A stretch of DNA of 64,000 bases, taken from contig NZ_CP072203.1 in NCBI RefSeq assembly GCF_017654315.1, forward strand, positions 3,782,001-3,846,000, read 5' to 3'. Source of the DNA: Gordonia polyisoprenivorans (GTDB taxonomy: Bacteria; Actinomycetota; Actinomycetes; Mycobacteriales; Mycobacteriaceae). Of this stretch, positions 1 through 8,741 are shown in pieces. A program made the translations under genes and the position numbers. The notes beneath the pieces were generated by a model. That model had not been told where the DNA came from and made no database searches. It saw only the letters and a program-made list of their open reading frames with translations. Numbering within the stretch: the first letter of the stretch is position 1; each line of letters begins with the position of its first letter.

Positions 1-2
1 TC

Positions 3-239
3 CGCCGTCTGCAGCCGTCGGGCCACCTGGCCCGGTACGAGGCGCGTGTGGGCGACAACCACCACCACACGGTGTGCCGCGCCTGCGGGGCCATCGCCGA
101 CGTGGACTGCGCGGTCGGCGAACGCCCGTGTCTGACCGCCGCCGACGACAACGGTTTTCTCCTCGACGAGGCCGAGGTCATCTACTGGGGTCTGTGCGCA
201 GAGTGCGCAGCCTCCTCACACCCCGGGTCACGACCGTGA
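3..239 (+). CDS. furA: FurA-type ferric uptake regulator family, 3' end (partial)
   Basis: This is the C-terminal part of a Fur-family metal-dependent repressor; the start lies before the window. The reading frame enters at base 3. It contains the dimerisation-domain signature ending in [12 protein letters not shown], in which the His cluster and the C-x2-C pair are typical metal ligands. A second C-x2-C (LCAEC) near the C-terminus matches the structural zinc site of this family. The gene lies 36 bases upstream of katG on the same strand. In mycobacteria FurA represses its own operon with katG, so an autoregulated furA-katG operon is the natural reading. The promoter and operator would be outside the window. 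The family call is secure; specificity for iron or peroxide sensing is inferred from the katG neighbour. Confidence 0.9.
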   Translation, partial: RRLQPSGHLARYEARVGDNHHHTVCRACGAIADVDCAVGERPCLTAADDNGFLLDEAEVIYWGLCAECAASSHPGSRP

Positions 240-275
240 TCACAGCCCGGATCACCCATCACCGAAAGGAATGTC

Positions 276-2504
276 GTGTCTGACGAGCAAGCCGCACCCC
301 CCATCGGGGAGGCCCAGACCCCAGCCGGAGAGCCGTCGGGCTCAGGATGCCCCATGCACATCCGCCCACCCGTGGAGGGCGGTGGCAACAACCAGTGGTG
401 GCCGGAGAAGCTGAATCTGCGTGTCCTGGCCCATAATCCCGATGTCATCCGCCCGCGCGGCGGCGACTTCGACTACGACGCCGCGCTCGCCGATCTCGAC
501 GTCGACGCACTCGTCGCCGACGTCAAGGCGGTCATGACCGACTCGAAGTCGTGGTGGCCCGCCGACTTCGGCCACTACGGACCGTTCTTCATCCGAATGT
601 CGTGGCACGCCGCGGGTACCTACCGCGTCGAGGACGGCCGCGGAGGTGCCGGCACCGGCATGCAGCGTTTCGCGCCGCTGGACAGCTGGCCGGACAACGT
701 CAGCCTCGACAAGGCACGCCGACTGTTGTGGCCGGTGAAGAAGAAGTACGGCAAGGCGCTGTCGTGGTCGGACCTGCTGGTCCTCGCCGGCAATGTCGCA
801 CTCGAGGACATGGGTTTCCACACCAAGGGATTCGCGTTCGGCCGCCCCGACGAGTGGGAAGCCGAGGAGGTGTACTGGGGTGCGGAGTCGACGTGGCTGG
901 GCACCAATCTGCGCTACTCCGGTGAGCGCAGCCTGGAGAAGCCGCTGGGTGCCACCACGATGGGTCTGATCTACGTCAATCCCGAAGGGCCCGAGGGCAA
1001 TCCCGACTATCTCGCTGCCGCCCAGGACATCCGGGAGACCTTCGGCCGGATGGCGATGAACGACGTGGAGACCGCCGCGCTCATCGTCGGCGGACACACC
1101 TTCGGCAAGACCCACGGCAACGGTGACGCCGAGAAACTCGGCCCCGAGCCCGAGGCCGCACCGCTGGAACAGATGGGGTTGGGCTGGAAGAACCCGCAGG
1201 GCACCGGCGTCGGCAACGACACCATCACCAGCGGTCTCGAGGTCACCTGGACCCACACCCCCACCAAGTGGGACAACTCGTTCCTGGAGATCCTCTACGG
1301 CAACGAATGGGAACTGACCAAGAGCCCGGCCGGCGCCAACCAGTGGAAGCCCAAGGACAACGGCTGGGCCAATTCGGTGCCGATGGCCCAGGGCGACGGC
1401 AAGACCCACCCGTCGATGCTGACCACCGACCTCACGATGCGGTTCGATCCGATCTATGGCGAGATCACCCGCCGCTGGCTCGATCATCCCGAAGAGCTGG
1501 CCGACGAGTTCGCCAAGGCCTGGTTCAAGCTGCTGCACCGCGACATGGGCCCGGCCATCCGCTACCGCGGTCCGCTGGCGCCCGCCGAGACCTACCTGTG
1601 GCAGGACAACGTTCCCGCACAGCAGGGTCCGACGATCTCCGACGCCGACGTCGATTCGTTGAAGTCGTCGATCCTCGAGTCCGGTCTGTCGGTGGCACAA
1701 CTGGTCTCGACCGCGTGGAAGGCCGCTGCGACGTTCCGCGGCAGTGACTTCCGCGGCGGTGCGAATGGCGGCCGGATCCGGTTGCAGCCCCAATTGGGTT
1801 GGGAATCCAGCGAACCGGACGAGCTGGCACAGGTCATCAGCACCCTGGAGGGGATCGCCGACGCCTTCAACAAGGAGTCCGGCCCGAAGGTGTCCTTCGC
1901 CGATCTCGTGGTGCTCGGCGGTGTCGTCGGTATCGAGAAGGCCGCCAAGGCTGCCGGGTTGTCGGTGTCGGTGCCGTTCACTCCCGGTCGTACCGACGCC
2001 TCGCAGGACGAGACCGATGTCGAGTCGTTCGCGTACCTGGAGCCGCGTTACGACGGCTTCCGTAACTACGAGGGCAAGGGCAACGAACTGCCCGCCGAGT
2101 ACAACCTGGTCGACAAGGCCAACCTGCTGACCCTCTCGGCACCGGAGATGACGGTGCTCGTCGGTGGTTTGCGTGTGCTCGGCGCCAACCACCAGGGTTC
2201 GTCTCTCGGTGTGCTCACCGAGACGCCCGGCACGCTGACCAACGATTTCTTCGTCAACATCTGTGACATGGACGTCGAGTGGGCGCCGTCGCCGGCCGAC
2301 GACGGCACCTACGTCGCGACCGATCGGGCGACCGGCGCGCAGAAGTGGACCGGCACGCGTGTGGATCTGGCCTTCGGGTCGAACTCGGATCTGCGGGCAT
2401 TGGCCGAGGTCTACGCCGAGGACACCTCGTCGGAGAAGTTCGTGGCCGACTTCGTCGCCGCGTGGACCAAGGTGATGGAACTCGACCGGTACGACCTGCA
2501 CTGA
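276..2504 (+). CDS. katG: Catalase-peroxidase KatG
   Basis: This bifunctional haem enzyme removes hydrogen peroxide (catalase) and oxidises small donors (peroxidase). It is 742 residues, the usual length for a KatG with an active N-terminal and a haem-free C-terminal domain. Distal-site residues are visible as IRMSWHAAG (Arg107, Trp110, His111). The proximal haem ligand is His274 in [11 protein letters not shown]. Tyr233 ([14 protein letters not shown]) and Met259 (FGRMAMND) complete the Met-Tyr-Trp adduct needed for catalase activity. The start is GTG at 276, chosen because GAAAGGA lies 5 bases upstream. It follows furA closely and is probably controlled by it. A strong hairpin follows the stop. 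In mycobacteria this enzyme also activates isoniazid. Confidence 0.97.
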   Translation: MSDEQAAPPIGEAQTPAGEPSGSGCPMHIRPPVEGGGNNQWWPEKLNLRVLAHNPDVIRPRGGDFDYDAALADLDVDALVADVKAVMTDSKSWWPADFGHYGPFFIRMSWHAAGTYRVEDGRGGAGTGMQRFAPLDSWPDNVSLDKARRLLWPVKKKYGKALSWSDLLVLAGNVALEDMGFHTKGFAFGRPDEWEAEEVYWGAESTWLGTNLRYSGERSLEKPLGATTMGLIYVNPEGPEGNPDYLAAAQDIRETFGRMAMNDVETAALIVGGHTFGKTHGNGDAEKLGPEPEAAPLEQMGLGWKNPQGTGVGNDTITSGLEVTWTHTPTKWDNSFLEILYGNEWELTKSPAGANQWKPKDNGWANSVPMAQGDGKTHPSMLTTDLTMRFDPIYGEITRRWLDHPEELADEFAKAWFKLLHRDMGPAIRYRGPLAPAETYLWQDNVPAQQGPTISDADVDSLKSSILESGLSVAQLVSTAWKAAATFRGSDFRGGANGGRIRLQPQLGWESSEPDELAQVISTLEGIADAFNKESGPKVSFADLVVLGGVVGIEKAAKAAGLSVSVPFTPGRTDASQDETDVESFAYLEPRYDGFRNYEGKGNELPAEYNLVDKANLLTLSAPEMTVLVGGLRVLGANHQGSSLGVLTETPGTLTNDFFVNICDMDVEWAPSPADDGTYVATDRATGAQKWTGTRVDLAFGSNSDLRALAEVYAEDTSSEKFVADFVAAWTKVMELDRYDLH

Positions 2505-2523
2505 CCTGACCGGTCATCGCACC

Positions 2524-2568
2524 CGATCGGGGGCATCGTCGCGCACGTCGCGTCGGTGCCCCCGATCG
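2524..2568. terminator. Bidirectional terminator between katG and the FBP gene
   Basis: A perfect 12-bp inverted repeat (cgatcgggggca at 2524-2535 and its complement at 2557-2568) with a 21-base loop lies between two convergent genes. There is no U tract, as is common for actinobacterial terminators. It probably serves both strands. Confidence 0.7.
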
Positions 2569-2619
2569 TCGTGTGACTCACCGATCGTCATGACTCACCG
2601 ATCGCCGTGTGTCACCGGA

Positions 2620-3144
2620 TCACCGGCTTCCGACTCGGGCGACGAACCGTGCGACCCGCTCGCGTAGCGCACCGATTCTCAGCTGCCGGACCCGCTCGGG
2701 ATCGTCACCGGCCATCGCCGACGACGGCTTGCGTCGCACATTCTCCGAGCATTCGAAGTTCGCACAGATGAGGGTTCCGACGGTGTCACCCTTACGACCC
2801 GCGCCACCCGCGCGCCGCGCGGCGAAGAGGATCACCTCATTGGGGAGCGAAATGTCTTCGCACAGTGCGCATTGCGGTCGGGTGCGGGCCGGGACGGAGC
2901 CGGCACGCAACATGATCCCGATCGGCTCGGCACCGCCGCCCGCCCCGGGGTCGTCGGCTGCGTCGGGCGCGGGGGCGAGAACGAGGTACCCGATGGCGGG
3001 TGACTTGGGATCGCGCCAACCGAGGTAATCGAGCCGGTCCCACCGGATCGTGTCGAATGCGTCGGGCATCGGGATCGCCTTGCGTTCGCGCACCGAGGTG
3101 TTGACGAACGATGCGCGGATTTCTGATTCGGTCATGGGTCGCAT
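2620..3144 (-). CDS. FBP (EF-G-binding, FusB-like) treble-clef zinc-finger protein
   Basis: This 174-residue protein matches the actinobacterial FBP-domain family, whose C-terminal treble-clef zinc finger resembles FusB-type elongation-factor-G-binding proteins. The putative zinc ligands are two Cys pairs, QCALC and CANFEC, about 40 residues apart. An N-terminal helical part (MTESEIRASFVNTS) precedes them. The start is ATG at 3144 because AGGAG lies 6 bases upstream; an in-frame GTG at 3168 lacks such a site. It is a single gene convergent with katG. By family it may bind EF-G or ribosomes, but whether it confers fusidic-acid tolerance is unknown. I would call it an FBP-domain protein of unproven function. 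Confidence 0.75.
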   Translation of the reverse strand: MRPMTESEIRASFVNTSVRERKAIPMPDAFDTIRWDRLDYLGWRDPKSPAIGYLVLAPAPDAADDPGAGGGAEPIGIMLRAGSVPARTRPQCALCEDISLPNEVILFAARRAGGAGRKGDTVGTLICANFECSENVRRKPSSAMAGDDPERVRQLRIGALRERVARFVARVGSR

Positions 3145-3482
3145 GGAGGACTCCTGGGAGTTGCGCACCGCGCGAGGGTGATCCGCCGTGCAGGCGCGGC
3201 GTCGACGGCCGGCCGCACGGGTGGTGACCTCGCACGGTGGTGAAGGGGACGCGGAGCGGGTGTCCGCGGATATGACTCATCGCGCGAACGCCACCATCGG
3301 GCGTTCGCGGCGCAGGCCTGCGGTCATCTGCGGCCGGCGCGGGCGCCGGCGACCTCCCGTCGATTCACCTGCGCCAGTGTCATCGTCCGGGACGCCCGGA
3401 GTCAACACGTTTCTCACCGACGGGCGTGTTGGTTCATGTCCCACCGCCGTGATGTGGGCGCTTCACGTGACACACTCGGCTC
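3145..3482. other. Divergent intergenic region with a spaced inverted repeat
   Basis: This 338-base gap separates the divergent FBP and methyltransferase genes. I see no credible coding frame. The only structure I can point to is an inverted repeat, caacacg (3403-3409) and cgtgttg (3425-3431), with centres 22 bases apart. That spacing would suit a dimeric regulator. It lies roughly 50-80 bases before the methyltransferase start. No clear -10 element is visible. Confidence 0.35.
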
Positions 3483-4076
3483 ATGACCCGATGGGATGGC
3501 ACGGCGGCGCCGCGTGGCGAGGATTACGACGATCGCTGGTCGTCGCTGGCCGCCGCGGGCGAGAACGTCCACGGCGAAGCCGACCTGGTCGCCGATCTCG
3601 CACGCGGGATCGGTGGTCGCCGCATACTCGACGCCGGGTGCGGCACGGGGCGGGTCGCCATCGAGCTGGCCCGCCGCGGTTTCGAGGTCGTCGGCGTCGA
3701 CGCGGACCCCTCGATGCTGGCGACCGCCCAGCGCAAGGCCGGCGACATCCGTTGGCTCCGAGCCGATCTGAGTTCACTCGACGCCCACCTCGACGAGCTC
3801 TTCGATCTCGTCGTCCTCGCCGGGAACGTGATGATCTTCCTCACGCCCGGCACCGAGGCCGGAGTGCTGCGCCAGTGCGCATCGAGGCTGCGGCCCGGCG
3901 GGCTGCTGGTCGCCGGATTCCAGCTCCGCCCCGACCGTCTTGCACTGTCCGACTACGACATCCACGCCCACGCCGCCGGCCTCGAACCGGGCGCGAGATT
4001 CGCCACCTGGGACCGCCGTCCGTTCGACGGCGGGGAGTACGCGGTGTCGGTGCACTCGCGCCCGGCCGACGCCTGA
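3483..4076 (+). CDS. Class I SAM-dependent methyltransferase
   Basis: This 197-residue Rossmann-fold methyltransferase has motif I at about residues 42-53 (RILDAGCGTGRVA). The acidic end of strand 2, VVGVDADPSML, holds the ribose of S-adenosylmethionine. Motif IV-like LVVLAGNVMIFL and a post-motif (RLRPGGLLVAGF) follow. The family (Methyltransf_25/11-like) does not reveal the substrate. The ATG at 3483 has no obvious ribosome-binding site. It is a single gene; the next operon begins 131 bases downstream. Function beyond SAM-dependent methyl transfer cannot be assigned from sequence alone. Confidence 0.85.
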   Translation: MTRWDGTAAPRGEDYDDRWSSLAAAGENVHGEADLVADLARGIGGRRILDAGCGTGRVAIELARRGFEVVGVDADPSMLATAQRKAGDIRWLRADLSSLDAHLDELFDLVVLAGNVMIFLTPGTEAGVLRQCASRLRPGGLLVAGFQLRPDRLALSDYDIHAHAAGLEPGARFATWDRRPFDGGEYAVSVHSRPADA

Positions 4077-4082
4077 GATCGG

Positions 4083-4110
4083 CGCCGGGGCCCGGCTCAC
4101 TCGCCCGGCG
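4083..4110 (+). terminator. Possible terminator after the methyltransferase gene
   Basis: A 7-bp inverted repeat (cgccggg at 4083-4089, cccggcg at 4104-4110) with a 14-base loop lies just after the methyltransferase stop. GC-rich stems of this length occur by chance here, so support is modest. Confidence 0.35.
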
Positions 4111-4128
4111 GCGGCCCTCGTCAGTGAC

Positions 4129-4134
4129 TATGCT
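4129..4134 (+). promoter_or_regulatory. Candidate -10 element of the URC operon
   Basis: TATGCT fits the mycobacterial TANNNT -10 pattern and would start transcription near 4141, leaving a leader of about 65 bases before the URC1-like gene. No convincing -35 element is visible. Confidence 0.35.
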
Positions 4135-4207
4135 GGCGGTTTCCCCGAGGGAGGCATCCGGGACACCGGTACCACCGAATCACCGGGGTAGGTGAAAGGA
4201 GTCGCCG

Positions 4208-5500
4208 ATGCCTGCCGCATCCGACAGTTCCGTACCCGCCGGTTCCCGGCCGTCCGCGGTCCGCACACCCGGGCACATCCGCCTCACCTCGCACAGCGGC
4301 GGAGCCGGTGCCCCGGACATCGCCTGGGGTGCGCCGACCGCCCGGGAACGAGGGCCGGTGATCGCGACCACCACCGACCGCGCCCACCGCAACGTGATCG
4401 GGACGCACTCGGGCTCCTACAGCGTCTATCGCGCGCTGGCCGTCGCCTCGGGCGCGTTGTCACGGGAGCATCGGGCCGACCTCACCAACACCTCCCCCAC
4501 CGACGTCGTCGGGCCACACCCGCAGTGGACCGACCGCAACGCCATCGTCAGCATCGATCCCTGGGGCGCACTCGTCGCCGAGTCGTTCCCCGAGCCGCTC
4601 GCCGCGGGATACGACATCCGTCCGACGATCGCGATCACCAAGGCCCATGTGATCCTGCCCGAGATCATCCATGCCATCGCGCAGGGCCGCCTGCAGCCCG
4701 ATGGTGAGGTGCTGCTGCCCACCGGCGCCGCACTGGTCACCAAGGCGGCCATCGAGCCCGTGTGGTGGTTACCCGGCATTGCCGACCGATTCGGCTGCAG
4801 CGACACCGAATTGCGCCGGGTGCTCTTCGAGGAGACCGGTGGCATGTACCCGGAGCTGGTGACGCGGCCGGATCTGGAGGTCTTCCTGCCGCCGATCGGT
4901 GGCCAGACCGTCTACATCTTCGGTGATCCGCAGGGCTTGTCCGATCCTGCCGTCGAACTGACCGCGCGGGTGCACGACGAGTGCAACGGCTCGGACGTGT
5001 TCGGCTCGGACATCTGCACTTGCCGCCCCTATCTCACCCACGCGATCGAGGAATGCATTCAGGGAGTCCAGCGCGGCGGGGTCGGTCTGGTCGCCTACTC
5101 CCGCAAGGAGGGGCGCGCCCTCGGCGAGGTCACCAAGTTCCTGGTCTACAACGCCCGCAAACGACAGGTCGGCGGCGACACCGCCGATCAGTACTTCGCG
5201 CGCACCGAATGCGTTGCCGGCGTTCAGGACATGCGCTTCCAGGAGCTCATGCCCGACGTCCTGCACTGGCTCGGTATCACCCGCATCGACCGGCTGGTCT
5301 CGATGAGCAACATGAAATACGACGCGATCACCGGCTCGGGCCTCGAGGTCGGCGAGCGCGTCGACATCCCACCCGAACTCATCCCGGAGGATGCGCGCGT
5401 GGAGATCGACGCCAAAACGGCCGCAGGCTATTTCACCAGCGGCGCGGTGCCGACCACCGATGACCTGCGTCAGGTGAAGGGCCGGGGGCTGCGCCGATGA
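4208..5500 (+). CDS. URC1-like protein (GTP cyclohydrolase II homologue)
   Basis: The C-terminal half (about residues 225-430) is a GTP cyclohydrolase II (RibA) fold. The zinc site is preserved as Cys259-x10-Cys270-x-Cys272, the same spacing as RibA. YSRKEGRALGEVTK around Arg299 corresponds to the RibA catalytic-loop region. The N-terminal ~220 residues are not the DHBP synthase found in RibBA fusions. That architecture, plus the next two genes, identifies it as URC1/Urg1 of the uracil-catabolism (URC) pathway rather than riboflavin synthesis. The ATG at 4208 follows GAAAGGAG. Its stop overlaps the next start (ATGA), so translation is coupled. Databases usually label such proteins simply GTP cyclohydrolase II. 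The exact reaction in the URC route is not something I can read here. Confidence 0.85.
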   Translation: MPAASDSSVPAGSRPSAVRTPGHIRLTSHSGGAGAPDIAWGAPTARERGPVIATTTDRAHRNVIGTHSGSYSVYRALAVASGALSREHRADLTNTSPTDVVGPHPQWTDRNAIVSIDPWGALVAESFPEPLAAGYDIRPTIAITKAHVILPEIIHAIAQGRLQPDGEVLLPTGAALVTKAAIEPVWWLPGIADRFGCSDTELRRVLFEETGGMYPELVTRPDLEVFLPPIGGQTVYIFGDPQGLSDPAVELTARVHDECNGSDVFGSDICTCRPYLTHAIEECIQGVQRGGVGLVAYSRKEGRALGEVTKFLVYNARKRQVGGDTADQYFARTECVAGVQDMRFQELMPDVLHWLGITRIDRLVSMSNMKYDAITGSGLEVGERVDIPPELIPEDARVEIDAKTAAGYFTSGAVPTTDDLRQVKGRGLRR

Positions 5501-6744
5501 CCGCACCCGGTGGTCGGTCCTCGACATCGTCGGTGGGCACCCTCGACGGGCCCGTGGCAGCTCTTCGGTCGACGGCCGAGATCCGGCGCCGCGCAGGTGA
5601 TCTGCTCACCTCCGCCCGCGCCGGCCGTTCTGCTCATTTCACGGTCGACGACTCCCGCATCGGCGCGGTGGTCGAGTTCGTGTCGGCGCTGACGCGCGAG
5701 CGCTACCCCGATCTCGACATCCCCTTCCACAGCCGGTGGCGCCACGTCGAGGCCGGCGGAATCGATCGACGCGTGGAGCTCGACGCGCGACTCGGCGACA
5801 TCGGTGCCGCCGAGCGCGCCCGCACCCACATCGATCTCGCCGTGGTGAGTGTCCTGCTCGACGCCGGGGCCGGCGCCGACTGGTACTTCGACGAGCCGGG
5901 CACCGGAGTGCGGTTCACCCGCTCCGAAGGTCTCGCGGTGGCGAGTGTTCACGCCTTCTTCGACGGCGTCTTCTCCGGCAGCCGCGACGAGCCCCTACGG
6001 GTCGATGCCGACGGTCTGCGTGCGCTGGATTCATCGCGCCTGGCAACGGCTTTCGGGGTCTCCGAGAACCGACCTCTCGTCGGTCTCGAGGGCCGCCTGC
6101 AGGTACTGAACCGGCTCGCCGATGCCATGGCGGCGCGTCCCGACGTGTTCGGCACCGGACGTCCGGGCGATCTGTTCGACCACCTCGGAGGCGGCACACG
6201 AGAGATCCGGGCACACGAGATCCTCACCGCACTGCTCGACACCCTCGCCCCGATCTGGCCCGCGGACAACCGGATCGACGGTATCGCCCTGGGCGACTGC
6301 TGGCGCCATCGCGGGGTCCGGGGCGCCGGCGCGACCGACGGGTGGATGCCGTTCCACAAGCTGTCGCAGTGGCTGACCTATTCGCTGCTCGAACCGTTCG
6401 CGTCGGCCGGGGTCGAGGTCGGCGGCCTCGAGGATCTGACGGCGTTGCCCGAATACCGCAACGGTGGCCTACTGCTCGACTCCGGCGTCCTGGCCACGGT
6501 GAATCCCGGTGCCGCACAAGCGGTATGGTCGGTCGGCGACGAGTTCGTCGTCGAGTGGCGCGCACTGACCGTCGCCCTGCTCGACGAACTCGCACCACTG
6601 GTGGCCACCGAACTCGGTGTCCCGGGGCTGCCCCTGGCGTGCGTTCTCGAAGGCGGGACCTGGGCCGCCGGGCGCCGATATGCGGCGCAACTGCGGGGTG
6701 GTCTGCCACCGTTGACCATCGACAGCGATGGCACGGTGTTCTGA
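5497..6744 (+). CDS. URC4/Urg3 family protein (DUF1688)
   Basis: This 415-residue protein is recognised as the DUF1688 family, named URC4 in the yeast Lachancea kluyveri and Urg3 in fission yeast. There it is required to use uracil as nitrogen source. Recognisable stretches include the [16 protein letters not shown] region near the N-terminus and [19 protein letters not shown] around residues 285-305. No well-known catalytic motif is visible. The length fits the family. It overlaps the upstream URC1-like gene by 4 bases and is followed 44 bases later by upp. The biochemical activity of the family is poorly defined, so I claim only a role in the URC pathway, inferred from family and context. 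Confidence 0.85.
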   Translation: MTAPGGRSSTSSVGTLDGPVAALRSTAEIRRRAGDLLTSARAGRSAHFTVDDSRIGAVVEFVSALTRERYPDLDIPFHSRWRHVEAGGIDRRVELDARLGDIGAAERARTHIDLAVVSVLLDAGAGADWYFDEPGTGVRFTRSEGLAVASVHAFFDGVFSGSRDEPLRVDADGLRALDSSRLATAFGVSENRPLVGLEGRLQVLNRLADAMAARPDVFGTGRPGDLFDHLGGGTREIRAHEILTALLDTLAPIWPADNRIDGIALGDCWRHRGVRGAGATDGWMPFHKLSQWLTYSLLEPFASAGVEVGGLEDLTALPEYRNGGLLLDSGVLATVNPGAAQAVWSVGDEFVVEWRALTVALLDELAPLVATELGVPGLPLACVLEGGTWAAGRRYAAQLRGGLPPLTIDSDGTVF

Positions 6745-6788
6745 GCGGGCACCCGGACGTCCACCGACCACCGAAGAAGGGGCCACTG

Positions 6789-7418
6789 ATGAACGCCGTG
6801 CACGTCATCGATCATCCACTCGTGCAACACAAGCTGACGCTGATGCGACAGGCCGACACCTCCACCAACGATTTCCGCCGCCTGCTCAACGAGATCGCCA
6901 CCCTGATGGCCTACGACGTACTCGCCGACATCCCGATGCAGGAGATCACCATCAAGACGCCGATGGAGGTCACCACCGGCCGGGTGATCGACGGCAAGAA
7001 GCTGGTGTTCGCGTCGATCCTGCGTGGGGGCACCTCGATCGCCGACGGCATGCTCACGGTGGTGCCCGGTGCGCGGATCGGTCACATCGGGCTCTACCGC
7101 GACCCGAAAACCCATGTTGCCGTCGAGTATTACTTCAAGATGCCTCGCGAACTCGAGGAACGTGACGTCGTGATCGTCGACCCGCTTCTGGCCACCGGTC
7201 ACTCGGCGGTGGCCGCGGTGGACCGGATCAAGGAGTATCGGCCCCGTTCGATCCGGTTCGTCTGTCTACTGACCTGCCCCGAGGGTCTGGCCATGCTCCA
7301 CGGCGCCCACCCGGATGTGCCGGTGTTCACCGCATCGGTGGATCGCGAACTCGATGCCAACGGTTACATCCTGCCCGGTCTCGGTGACGCCGGCGACCGG
7401 ATCTACGGCACCGCCTGA
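6789..7418 (+). CDS. upp: Uracil phosphoribosyltransferase
   Basis: This 209-residue enzyme joins uracil to PRPP to make UMP. The PRPP-binding loop reads [13 protein letters not shown] at about residues 127-139. The uracil-binding C-terminal segment is [17 protein letters not shown]. The N-terminal [12 protein letters not shown] signature is intact. A much longer open frame runs upstream through the DUF1688 gene, but the ATG at 6789, with a purine-rich AAGAAGGGG upstream and the family length, is the real start. In the URC pathway the first step is UMP formation (Urg2/Urc6 in fungi), so this copy probably serves catabolism rather than only salvage. A second upp elsewhere in the genome would support that. 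Confidence 0.95.
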   Translation: MNAVHVIDHPLVQHKLTLMRQADTSTNDFRRLLNEIATLMAYDVLADIPMQEITIKTPMEVTTGRVIDGKKLVFASILRGGTSIADGMLTVVPGARIGHIGLYRDPKTHVAVEYYFKMPRELEERDVVIVDPLLATGHSAVAAVDRIKEYRPRSIRFVCLLTCPEGLAMLHGAHPDVPVFTASVDRELDANGYILPGLGDAGDRIYGTA

Positions 7419-7445
7419 GCCGAACGAAAGTCAGAGAGCCGATCA

Positions 7446-8144
7446 ATGCCGACGGTACAGACCAGTTCCTCGTTACGATTCGCCTTCCTCGTCACCTGCG
7501 CGGGCGGATTCCTCGACAGCTACACCTACCTCGCGCGAGGTGGCGCCTTCGCCACCGCCCAAACCGGGAACGTGGTGTTCTTCGCCGTCGAGATCGCCCA
7601 GCGACACCCGATGCAGGCGCTTGCGCATGTGTGGCCGATCCTGGCATTCCTCGTCGGGATCGGTGCGGCGGTGCACATCCGCAAGGGCAGACTCGATCGC
7701 GTACTGCCCCACCCGATCCGGTTGACCGTCGCCCTGCAAGCGGCGATCCTCGCCATCGTCGGCTTCATCCCCTCGAGCGCCCCGCACTATACGGTGACGA
7801 TCCCGATAGCCTTCGTCGCCGCGATGCAGATCGAGATGTTCCGGAACGTCGCCGGGCACAACTACGTCGCCATCGCCACCACCGGGAACCTGATGCGTCT
7901 GGTCGAGGCAGCACACGGCGTGGCGGTGGATCGCGACCCGGAATCGCGGCGGCCACTGGCAATCTATCTCGGGGTGGTCGGGATCTTCGCCGGCGGCGCT
8001 CTGATCGGCGCACTGACCACACACCTCATCGGGGTCCACGCAGCCTGGATACCTGCGGCATTCCTGGGAGTCACCCTCGCCCTGTTCATCTGGGACGAGC
8101 GGGACACCCCCGGCGCCGCCGAGACCGACGAACCAGCGCCGTAG
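7446..8144 (+). CDS. DUF1275 (YoaK-like) integral membrane protein
   Basis: This 232-residue hydrophobic protein has about six membrane segments, for example LAHVWPILAFLVGIGAAVHI, VALQAAILAIVGFI, AIYLGVVGIFAGGALIGAL and AAFLGVTLALFIW. The DUF1275 hallmarks AGGFLDSYTYL and TGNVVFFAVEI lie near the N-terminus, and a second internal TGN (ATTGNLMRL) lies in the middle. The family is widespread and uncharacterised, with transport often suspected. The gene starts 27 bases after upp and ends the operon, so it may move uracil, a URC intermediate or the three-carbon end product. That link is inference from position only. Confidence 0.8.
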   Translation: MPTVQTSSSLRFAFLVTCAGGFLDSYTYLARGGAFATAQTGNVVFFAVEIAQRHPMQALAHVWPILAFLVGIGAAVHIRKGRLDRVLPHPIRLTVALQAAILAIVGFIPSSAPHYTVTIPIAFVAAMQIEMFRNVAGHNYVAIATTGNLMRLVEAAHGVAVDRDPESRRPLAIYLGVVGIFAGGALIGALTTHLIGVHAAWIPAAFLGVTLALFIWDERDTPGAAETDEPAP

Positions 8145-8147
8145 CGC

Positions 8148-8741
8148 TCAGGTCAGGTCGCCGGTGAGATAGTGGGTGATGACCGGACCGACCTGCGCCA
8201 CGAGCTCGTCGCGATCGGCTGCCACGATCTCGGGCTGTCGGATCACGAAGCGCAGCATGAGAAGTCCGAACATCTGGGAGGCGATCAGCGCCAGTCGCCG
8301 CTCTCGGCGGTCGGCGCGGACCGCACTGCCGAGCGCGACCTCCACGATTGCTCCCGGGACATCCTGCGCCGGGCCGGCGGCAGGGTTGGTCGAAGCGATG
8401 AGGCGCAGTACGCCGGGAATGTGCGATTGCAACTCCGGTGATTCCCACGCTGCGATGGCTCGTCGCACGAACTCCGGGCCGGCACGCTCGTCGGTCGGCA
8501 TGTCGGCGAACACCAGCGAGAGGTCGACGGGCGGTCGTAGTGCCTCGGCCACCAGATTCTTCTTCGGCCCGAAGTAGTGATGGACCAACGCCGGGTCGAC
8601 ACCGGCACGACCGGCCACGGCACGCACCGTGGTCCGGTCGAACCCGTTGTCCGCCAATAGTTCCCGGGTCGCCGCCAGGATCTTCTCGCGAGTGTCGCGC
8701 GACTGTCCCGCCGGCGGTCTCCCCCGCGTCCGCCCGGTCAT
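8148..8741 (-). CDS. TetR-family regulator of the adjacent ABC exporter
   Basis: This 197-residue protein has an N-terminal TetR helix-turn-helix at about residues 18-60 (TREKILAATRELLADNGF ... VHHYFGPKKNLVAEAL). The C-terminal ligand domain is variable. The start overlaps the stop of the upstream ATPase gene (ATGA), so it is the last gene of a permease-ATPase-ATPase-tetR operon. Autoregulation is likely: a near-perfect palindrome lies upstream of the first gene at 11544-11557. The ligand is unknown; TetR regulators paired with exporters usually sense the exported toxic compound. It converges with the DUF1275 gene, with only 3 bases between stops. Confidence 0.9.
   Translation of the reverse strand: MTGRTRGRPPAGQSRDTREKILAATRELLADNGFDRTTVRAVAGRAGVDPALVHHYFGPKKNLVAEALRPPVDLSLVFADMPTDERAGPEFVRRAIAAWESPELQSHIPGVLRLIASTNPAAGPAQDVPGAIVEVALGSAVRADRRERRLALIASQMFGLLMLRFVIRQPEIVAADRDELVAQVGPVITHYLTGDLT

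Noticed and set aside
342..2501. Long 719-codon open frame antisense to katG
   Set aside because: High GC creates long antisense frames; the katG motifs are intact and the antisense protein is Arg/Gly-rich with no family features.
4208..5500. Riboflavin-pathway GTP cyclohydrolase II (ribA)
   Set aside because: The N-terminal domain is not DHBP synthase, no other rib gene is near, and the neighbours are URC4 and upp.
5736..6788. N-terminal extension of upp through the DUF1688 gene
   Set aside because: Arg-rich out-of-family sequence; the ATG at 6789 has a purine-rich upstream region and gives the normal Upp length.
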